Source: DATGZH01 sp035297265
GTDB lineage: Bacteria > Actinomycetota > Acidimicrobiia > Acidimicrobiales > RAAP-2
Assembly: GCA_035297265.1 (NCBI GenBank)
Contig: DATGZH010000061.1
Location: 1 to 28,289 of the forward strand
Direction: 5' to 3'
Length of the DNA: 28,289 nucleotides
Shown here: positions 23,235 to 28,289 of the stretch, one piece after another
Layout of the letters: each line of letters starts with the position of its first letter
How positions within the stretch are numbered: the stretch's first letter is position 1
Made by a program: the position numbers and the translations under genes
The notes under the pieces: model-generated
Databases searched by the model: none
What the model was told of the DNA's origin: nothing
The model's input: only the letters and a program-made list of their open reading frames with translations

Positions 23235-24034
23235 GCACCTACGAGACGCTCGTGGTGGAGCGCCGGGGCAAGGTGGGCTGGCTCGTCTTCGACCGGCCGG
23301 ACGTGCGCAACGCCATGGACGCCAAGATGCTGAACGAGCTCGAGGCGGCCTGGCTCGAGCTCGACGCCGACCCCGAGGTGGCGGTGATCGTCAACACCGG
23401 GTCCGGGCCGGCGTTCCAGACGGGGCTCGACGTCGTGCAGCTCGCCCGGGACCCGGCGGCCCTCCGGGAACAGTCGCGGCGCACCCGCGACGCCGAGCTG
23501 CGCCTCACCGCCACCCAGAACGGGGTGTGGAAGCCGGTGATCGCCGCGGTGAACGGGATCTGTGCCGGCGGGGGCCTGCACTTCGTGGCCGATGCCGACG
23601 TGGTGATCTGCGCGGCCGACGCCGAGTTCTTCGACCCCCACGTCTCGGTCGGTCAGGTGGCGGCCTACGAGCTCATTGGGTTGGCCCGCCGCATGCCGTT
23701 CGAGGCCGTGCTCCGCATGGCCCTCGTCGGCCGGCACGAGCGCATCTCGGCCGCCCGGGCCCGCCAGCTCGGGATGGTGAGCCAGGTCGTCGACCCACCC
23801 GGGCGCCTGCGGGAGGAGGCCCAGGTCCTGGCGGAGCAGATCGCCCGGAACTCGCCGGCGGCCATGGCCGCCACGAAGCGGGCGCTCTGGGGGGCCCTCG
23901 AGACGGGGCTCACCGAGGCCGGCGCGGCGGGGGCGGTGGAGCTCGTCTCGATGTGGGGCCACCCGGACCAGACCGAGGGCCCGGCGGCGTTCGCCGAGAA
24001 GCGCGAGCCGGTCTGGACGACCACCGTGGACTGA
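23231..24034 (+). CDS. Crotonase-family protein with His/His active-site substitutions (paralog 1)
   Basis: A 267-residue crotonase. The start is a TTG overlapping the dehydrogenase stop (TTGA); the protein then reads STYETLVVERRGKVGWLVF. Oxyanion segments are PAFQTGLDVV and NGICAGGGLHFVADADVV. Both residues that should be the catalytic glutamates are His: His117 in GGGLHF and His137 in FFDPHVSVGQ. It is therefore probably not a standard enoyl-CoA hydratase; an altered hydratase, hydrolase or lyase activity is possible. The C-terminal half is nearly identical to the next gene. Operon position after an acyl-CoA dehydrogenase suggests an acyl-CoA substrate. Confidence 0.88.
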   Translation: MSTYETLVVERRGKVGWLVFDRPDVRNAMDAKMLNELEAAWLELDADPEVAVIVNTGSGPAFQTGLDVVQLARDPAALREQSRRTRDAELRLTATQNGVWKPVIAAVNGICAGGGLHFVADADVVICAADAEFFDPHVSVGQVAAYELIGLARRMPFEAVLRMALVGRHERISAARARQLGMVSQVVDPPGRLREEAQVLAEQIARNSPAAMAATKRALWGALETGLTEAGAAGAVELVSMWGHPDQTEGPAAFAEKREPVWTTTVD

Positions 24035-24040
24035 AGGAGG
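24034..24040 (+). promoter_or_regulatory. Strong ribosome-binding site of the second tandem crotonase
   Basis: AAGGAGG lies 10 bases before ATG 24051. It starts at the last base of the preceding stop codon and is the only strong Shine-Dalgarno sequence inside this operon; the genes before it rely on overlapping or abutting starts. Confidence 0.55.
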
Positions 24041-24050
24041 ACGGCCGTCG

Positions 24051-24860
24051 ATGTACGAGACGCTGAAGGTGGAGCGCCACGGTCCGGTCGGGTGGCTCAT
24101 CAACAACCGACCGGAGCGCATGAACGCCATGAGCGCCGCCATGCGCGAGGAGTTCGCGGCGGCCTGGCAGGAGCTCGACGCCGACCCCGACGTCCGGGTC
24201 ATCGTCCACACCGGCGAGGGCCGGGCCTTCCAGACCGGCGTGGACGTGATGGAGATCGCCTCGGACGGCGTCGGGATGGAGCGCTACCGGGAGTCGGTCG
24301 AGAACAATGCCCTCCGGTTCACGGCCTGGCACAACCACGTCTGGAAGCCGGTGATCGCCGCGGTGAACGGCATCTGTGCCGGCGGGGGCTTTCATTTCGT
24401 GGCCGACGCCGACATCGTGATCTGCGCCTCCGACGCCGAGTTCTTCGACCCCCACGTCTCGGTGGGCCAGGTGGCGGCCTTCGAGCTCATCGGCCTCGCC
24501 CGCCGCATCCCGTTCGAGGCGGTGCTCCGCATGGCCCTCGTCGGGCGCCACGAGCGGGTCTCGGCCACCCGGGCCTTCGAGCTCGGCATGGTGAGCCAGG
24601 TGGTCGACCCGCCCGAGCGCTTGCGGGAGGAGGCCCAGGTGCTCGCCGAGAAGATCGCCCGGAACTCGCCGGCGGCCATGGCCGCCACCAAGCGGGCGCT
24701 CTGGGGGGCCCTCGAGACTGGGCTCACCGAGGCCGGCGCGGCCGGGGCGGTCGAGCTCGTCTCGATGTGGGGCCACCCCGACCAGACCGAGGGCCCGGCC
24801 GCCTTCGCCGAGAAGCGCGAAGCCGTCTGGGTGGTCGACCCCCCGGGCTCGGCCCGCTGA
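24051..24860 (+). CDS. Crotonase-family protein with His/His active-site substitutions (paralog 2)
   Basis: A 269-residue tandem paralog of the preceding gene (YETLKVERHGPVGWLI). It keeps the same changes, His115 in GGGFHF and His135 in FFDPHVSVGQ, in place of the two crotonase catalytic glutamates. The last third is almost identical in protein and DNA to paralog 1, while residues 20-100 are clearly diverged, including the region around AFQTGVDVMEI that should contact the acyl chain. This suggests two enzymes sharing chemistry but differing in acyl substrate, or two subunits of one oligomer. It is the last gene of the rightward operon and its stop is 10 bases from the stop of the convergent FadD3-like ligase. 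Confidence 0.88.
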   Translation: MYETLKVERHGPVGWLINNRPERMNAMSAAMREEFAAAWQELDADPDVRVIVHTGEGRAFQTGVDVMEIASDGVGMERYRESVENNALRFTAWHNHVWKPVIAAVNGICAGGGFHFVADADIVICASDAEFFDPHVSVGQVAAFELIGLARRIPFEAVLRMALVGRHERVSATRAFELGMVSQVVDPPERLREEAQVLAEKIARNSPAAMAATKRALWGALETGLTEAGAAGAVELVSMWGHPDQTEGPAAFAEKREAVWVVDPPGSAR

Positions 24861-24870
24861 CCCGCCCGGG

Positions 24871-26454
24871 TCAAAGACCGAGGAGGTCGCGGAGGGCGAA
24901 CTTCGTGACCTTCCCGCTCGGGGTGAGCGGCAGGGCGTCGATCAGCCGGACCGAGCGGGGCACCTTGTAATTGGCCATGTGCTCGGCACACCAGGCCAGG
25001 AGGTCCACCGGGTCGAGCTCGAGGCCCGGACGGGGGACGACGAACGCCAGGCCGACCTCGCCGAGGCGCTCGTCGGGGACGCCGATCACCGCCACCTGGG
25101 CTACCGACGGGTGTTCCAGCATGATGCCTTCGATCTCCGCCGGGTAGGCGTTGAAGCCGCCCACGATGAACATGTCCTTCTTGCGGTCGGTGATGTGCAG
25201 GTTGCCCCGCTCGTCCACGTGGCCGATGTCCCCGGTGGCCAGCCAACCGTCGGCGTCGATGGCCTCGGCCGTAGCCACCGGGTCGTCGAAGTAGCCCTTC
25301 ATGACGTTGAAGCCGCGGACCACGATCTCCCCGGTCTCACCCTGGCCGACCGGTCCGTCCGGGCCGACGATCCGCACCTCGACCCCCGGGAGCGGTCGGC
25401 CGACGGTCGTGGCGATCACCTCGGGCGGGTCGTCGTGGCGGCACATGCTGACCGTGCCCGTGGTCTCGGTGAGGCCGTAGCCGGTGACGACGGTCTCGAA
25501 GCCCATCACCTCCCGCATGCGCCGCACGACCTCGACCGGCACGCTGGCCGCCCCGGTGACCGAGAGGCGGAGCGAGGAGAGGTCGAACGTCTCGAACCGG
25601 GGGTGGCTCCAGATGCTCTGGAAGACGGTCGGTGGCCCGGGCAGCATCGTGATGCGCTCGCGCACCACGAGGTCCATCGCCTCGTCCACGTCGAAGACGG
25701 CGAGCGGCACGATCGTGGCGCCCGCCAGTGCGCAGGCGAGGATGGCCGACTTGAGCCCGGCCGTGTGGAAGAAGGGGTAGGCGACGAGGTAGCGGTCGCC
25801 GTGGCGCAGCCCCACCGTCTCCGACCAGATGGCGTAGGTCCGCACACTCGCCCCGTGGCTGAGCTCGGCCCCCTTCGGGCGTCCGGTGGTGCCCGAGGTG
25901 AAGATGATGTCCGACGTCGAGTCGCCGCGGATCCCGGCCTCGCGGGCGAGGACCTCTTCGATCGAGGCCGCCCCCGCGCGAGTGAGGAACTCCGACCAGC
26001 CCACCATGCCCTCGGGCACCGGACCGGCGAGGACCACCCGCTCGCCGAGGGAGTCGAGCCGGGGCCCCTTGTCGAGCGAGGACAGGGGATCGGTGCCCAG
26101 GAGCTCGGTGACGCCGAACAGGAGCCGGGCCCCCGAGGTGCGAAGCACGTGGCCGGCCTCCTCTGCCTTGAAACGGGTGTTGATCGGCACGAGGACGGCG
26201 CCGGCGCTGTAGACGCCGAAGCTGAGCGCCACCCACGCCGCGCTGTTCGGGGCCCAGACGGCCACCCGGTCACCGGGCACCACGCCGCTCGCCAGAAGGG
26301 CCCGGGCGACCTCGTCGGACCGGTGGGCCAGGTCGCGCCAGGTCCACCGGACCTCGCCGTCCACCACGGCCTCGTCGGCCCCGAACGCGCCGGCGGCCCG
26401 GCGGAGGACGGCCGGGATCGTGGCGGGCGGTCCGCTGGCGTCGTCGATGGTCAT
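24871..26454 (-). CDS. FadD3-like acyl-CoA ligase
   Basis: A 527-residue ANL-family ligase from ATG 26454. Motifs: IIFTSGTTGRPKGAELSHGA, the acyl-AMP motif TGYGLTETTGTVSMCRHDD, GWLATGDIGHVDERGNLHIT, DRKKDMFIVGGFNAYPAEIE and the catalytic Lys near the end in TPSGKVTKFAL. Segments such as VAVWAPNSAAWV, VPINTRFKAEEA and MLPGPPTVFQS closely follow, as I recall it, mycobacterial FadD3, which ligates CoA to the steroid C/D-ring remnant HIP. That substrate is not proven here, since no other steroid genes are in the window. It is divergent from the third amidohydrolase gene, with 114 bases between starts. Confidence 0.9.
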   Translation of the reverse strand: MTIDDASGPPATIPAVLRRAAGAFGADEAVVDGEVRWTWRDLAHRSDEVARALLASGVVPGDRVAVWAPNSAAWVALSFGVYSAGAVLVPINTRFKAEEAGHVLRTSGARLLFGVTELLGTDPLSSLDKGPRLDSLGERVVLAGPVPEGMVGWSEFLTRAGAASIEEVLAREAGIRGDSTSDIIFTSGTTGRPKGAELSHGASVRTYAIWSETVGLRHGDRYLVAYPFFHTAGLKSAILACALAGATIVPLAVFDVDEAMDLVVRERITMLPGPPTVFQSIWSHPRFETFDLSSLRLSVTGAASVPVEVVRRMREVMGFETVVTGYGLTETTGTVSMCRHDDPPEVIATTVGRPLPGVEVRIVGPDGPVGQGETGEIVVRGFNVMKGYFDDPVATAEAIDADGWLATGDIGHVDERGNLHITDRKKDMFIVGGFNAYPAEIEGIMLEHPSVAQVAVIGVPDERLGEVGLAFVVPRPGLELDPVDLLAWCAEHMANYKVPRSVRLIDALPLTPSGKVTKFALRDLLGL

Positions 26455-26527
26455 GGGTCGGTCATCCGACGATGGGAGGTGAGGAGAGAGGCCGGTCCTC
26501 GTAAGCTGACCGTAGCCGAGCAGCGCG

Positions 26528-26541
26528 CCCACGGGCGTGGG
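26528..26541. promoter_or_regulatory. Perfect inverted repeat in the ligase/amidohydrolase divergent region
   Basis: CCCACG (26528-26533), two bases, CGTGGG (26536-26541). It lies between divergent starts at 26454 and 26569 and could be an operator or a leader hairpin of the amidohydrolase mRNA. It is unrelated to the AACGAGA palindrome. GC-rich DNA makes chance hairpins common. Confidence 0.25.
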
Positions 26542-26568
26542 TCCGGTGGACGAGCGGACGGGAGCCAC

Positions 26569-27846
26569 ATGCGAGCCGACGACATGATCCTCATCAGCGT
26601 CGACGACCACATCGCCGAGCCCGAGGACATGTTCCTCGGTCACGTCCCCGAGAAGTACCGCGAGCTCATGCCAAGGGTGGTGACCGACGAGCGGGGCTTC
26701 CAGCAGTGGTGGTACGGCGAGAAGCAGGGCCGGAACCTCGGCCTCAACGCCGTGGCCGGCAAGCCCCGCGAGATGTACAACGTGAACCCCTCCCGCTACG
26801 ACGAGATGCGACCGGGCTGCTACGACGTCCACCAGCGGGTCCGGGACATGTCGGCCGGCGGGGTCCTGGCCGGCCTCAACTTCCCCAACTGGACGGGGTT
26901 CTCGGGGCAGGTGCTGAACGAGGGTCCCGACCACGCGGTGAACGAGGTCATGATCAAGGCCTACAACGACTGGCACGTGGACGAATGGTGTTCCGCCTAC
27001 CCCGAACGCTTCATCCCGTGTGGGATCCTCCCGCTCTTCGACGTGGAGAAGGCGGCGGCCGAAGTCCACCGCCTGGCGGCCAAGGGCTGCCACGCCGCCA
27101 CGTTCTCCGAGAACCCGGCTGCCCTGAAGCTGCCCTCCCTCCACTCGGGCTACTGGGACCCGCTGTTCGCCGCCTGCTCCGACGTGGGCCTTGTGCTCTG
27201 TTGTCACGTCGGTTCGTCGTCGAAGGTCGCGATGACCACGCCGGACGCCCCGCCCAGCGTGGGCATGGCGCTCTCCTCGGTGATGTCCGTCTACACCCTC
27301 GGCGACCTGATCTGGTCGGACATCTGGTGGCGCTTCCCCGACCTCACCTTCGCCCTGACCGAAGGGGACATCGGGTGGATCCCCTACTTCCTCCAGCGGG
27401 CCGAGCACATCCAGGACCGCCACTCGGGCTGGACCCGCCACGAGTTCCCACCGGGCTGGGGCCCGGCCGAGGTGTTCCGGCAGCGCATGCTGTGCTGCTT
27501 CATCAACGACCCGGTCGGGGTCAGCCTCCTCGACCAGTTCAACGTGGACAACGTCTGCTGGGAGTGCGACTTCCCCCATTCGGACAGCTCGTGGCCGAAC
27601 TCACCCGAGGTGAACGAAAAGCAGTTCGCGGGGCTGACCGACGAGCAGGTGAACAAGATCACCCACGAGAACGCCATGCGCCACTACCACTTCGACCCCT
27701 TCAGCCGCCGGCCCAAGGAGCGGTGCACCGCGGCGGCGCTGCGGGCGGAGGTGCCCGACGTCGACACGGTGACCCGCGTCGGCCGGCCGCCGGACCCCTC
27801 CGACGTCGACTTCTTCCGCAGCATCGCCCCGGCGAAGTCCCGCTGA
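26569..27846 (+). CDS. Amidohydrolase-2 family protein (DxH type), third of three
   Basis: A 425-residue TIM-barrel amidohydrolase from ATG 26569, with a short GGGAG site upstream. It is more distant from the other two. The first-strand metal site is ISVDDHIAEPED (Asp12-x-His14), the strand-5 His is in VLCCHVGSSS, and the strand-8 Asp is in CWECDFPHSDSSWP. The TEGDIGWIPYFLQRAE segment is typical of a large actinobacterial group of this family often found beside acyl-CoA enzymes. The reaction is unknown; hydrolysis or decarboxylation of an intermediate made by the neighbouring pathway is inference. The tail after DPF (about 50 residues) is poorly conserved-looking and ends DVDFFRSIAPAKSR. Confidence 0.88.
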   Translation: MRADDMILISVDDHIAEPEDMFLGHVPEKYRELMPRVVTDERGFQQWWYGEKQGRNLGLNAVAGKPREMYNVNPSRYDEMRPGCYDVHQRVRDMSAGGVLAGLNFPNWTGFSGQVLNEGPDHAVNEVMIKAYNDWHVDEWCSAYPERFIPCGILPLFDVEKAAAEVHRLAAKGCHAATFSENPAALKLPSLHSGYWDPLFAACSDVGLVLCCHVGSSSKVAMTTPDAPPSVGMALSSVMSVYTLGDLIWSDIWWRFPDLTFALTEGDIGWIPYFLQRAEHIQDRHSGWTRHEFPPGWGPAEVFRQRMLCCFINDPVGVSLLDQFNVDNVCWECDFPHSDSSWPNSPEVNEKQFAGLTDEQVNKITHENAMRHYHFDPFSRRPKERCTAAALRAEVPDVDTVTRVGRPPDPSDVDFFRSIAPAKSR

Positions 27847-28032
27847 CCATCTCCCACCTCGACCGGGGGTGAGCCGGCAGGAGCTGGACTGAGCGCAACC
27901 GGAATCCACCCCCGACGAAGGGCGGCAATGGATGGCGCACCCCGTCGCGTCCCTGAGCGTCCCGCCCGCCAGCGCGGTCGGCCGGTCCTGACCGGTACGG
28001 TGCAGAGCACCCCTCGAGGAACGGACGCAGAC

Positions 28033-28289
28033 ATGGAACTCGGCGTGCACGTCTCCAATTTCACCTGGCCCGGTGGGCCGGCCACCCTGGCCGAGGACCT
28101 GGCCCGGATCGCCACCGTGGCCGAGGACCAGGGGTTCAGCAAGCTGAGCGTCATGGACCACGTCTGGCAGATCGGCAACATCGGACCACCCGAGCACGAG
28201 ATGCTCGAGGCCTACACCGCGCTCGGCTTCGTCGCCGCCCACACCGAGCGGATCGAACTGCTGGCCTGGGTGACCGCCGTCGTCTACCG
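28033..28289 (+). CDS. LLM-class F420-dependent oxidoreductase, 3' end missing
   Basis: Eighty-five N-terminal residues are visible from ATG 28033, preceded by GAGGAACGG. MELGVHVSNFTWPGG is the first strand of the luciferase-like barrel; RIATVAEDQGFSKLSVMDHV is the family's first helix and second strand with the conserved DH; then LEAYTALGFVAAHTERIELL and AWVTAVVY. These match F420-dependent members (glucose-6-phosphate dehydrogenase/MSMEG-type) more than FMN monooxygenases, but cofactor choice cannot be settled from this fragment. The 186 bases upstream (27847-28032) show no other feature I can support. Confidence 0.85.
   Translation, partial: MELGVHVSNFTWPGGPATLAEDLARIATVAEDQGFSKLSVMDHVWQIGNIGPPEHEMLEAYTALGFVAAHTERIELLAWVTAVVY

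Noticed and set aside
26455..27579. Long open frame upstream of the FadD3-like ligase on the minus strand
   Set aside because: It is antisense to a well-supported amidohydrolase gene, shows no domain, and the ligase family starts at the ATG at 26454.

Overview
The window is high-GC, densely coded DNA with GTG and TTG starts, start/stop overlaps (ATGA, GTGA, TTGA) and near-leaderless promoters with TANNNT -10 boxes. With the families present (F420-type LLM oxidoreductase, many acyl-CoA enzymes, Ycf48/GYW-repeat surface protein) this points to an Actinomycetota chromosome, most likely an uncultured Acidimicrobiia. The taxonomic call is inference from gene style; there is no rRNA. No tRNA, rRNA, CRISPR array, transposase or phage gene was seen.

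Region 1 (1-2250) is the 3' part of a large secreted repeat protein (Ycf48-like repeats, then six GYW repeats), closed by a hairpin. Region 2 (2300-9867) is a molybdenum/tungsten locus built around a divergent promoter region at about 6656-6837. Leftward lies a translationally coupled operon: WtpA-type oxyanion-binding protein, permease, ATPase, and an XRE regulator fused to a molybdate-binding-like domain. Rightward lies an operon for both subunit types of a molybdenum-storage protein (MosB-like, MosA-like), followed by a Tat-exported TupA-like protein interrupted by a roughly 124-residue Gly-rich insertion. Import, sensing and storage of the same oxyanion thus sit in one place. Region 3 (9890-11248) is a NiCoT-type Co/Ni permease behind a cobalamin riboswitch and its own promoter, so it is probably a cobalt importer. 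An aldo/keto reductase follows (11387-12295).

Region 4 (12469-27846) is an acyl-CoA catabolic cluster. Leftward genes: two AMP-forming acyl-CoA ligases (19142 to 16102), two amidohydrolase-2 proteins, and a LivK-like binding protein without a signal peptide. Rightward operon from 19250: TetR regulator, FAS1-like/MaoC dehydratase, crotonase, acyl-CoA dehydrogenase and two tandem crotonases in which both classical catalytic glutamates are histidine. A FadD3-like ligase (leftward) and a third amidohydrolase (rightward) follow. A 29-bp sequence occurs twice, upstream of the ligase/TetR divergent pair and upstream of an amidohydrolase. In both copies a perfect 17-bp palindrome is exactly the spacer between a -35 and a -10 box, so these are probably TetR operators. 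The substrate of the pathway cannot be read from the sequence; CoA activation, one desaturation, hydration steps and an amidohydrolase/decarboxylase-type reaction are all represented.

The window ends inside an LLM-class F420-dependent oxidoreductase gene (28033 onward). The only gene-free stretch over 300 bases is 11069-11386, which holds the riboswitch and promoter; I see nothing in 11249-11386.
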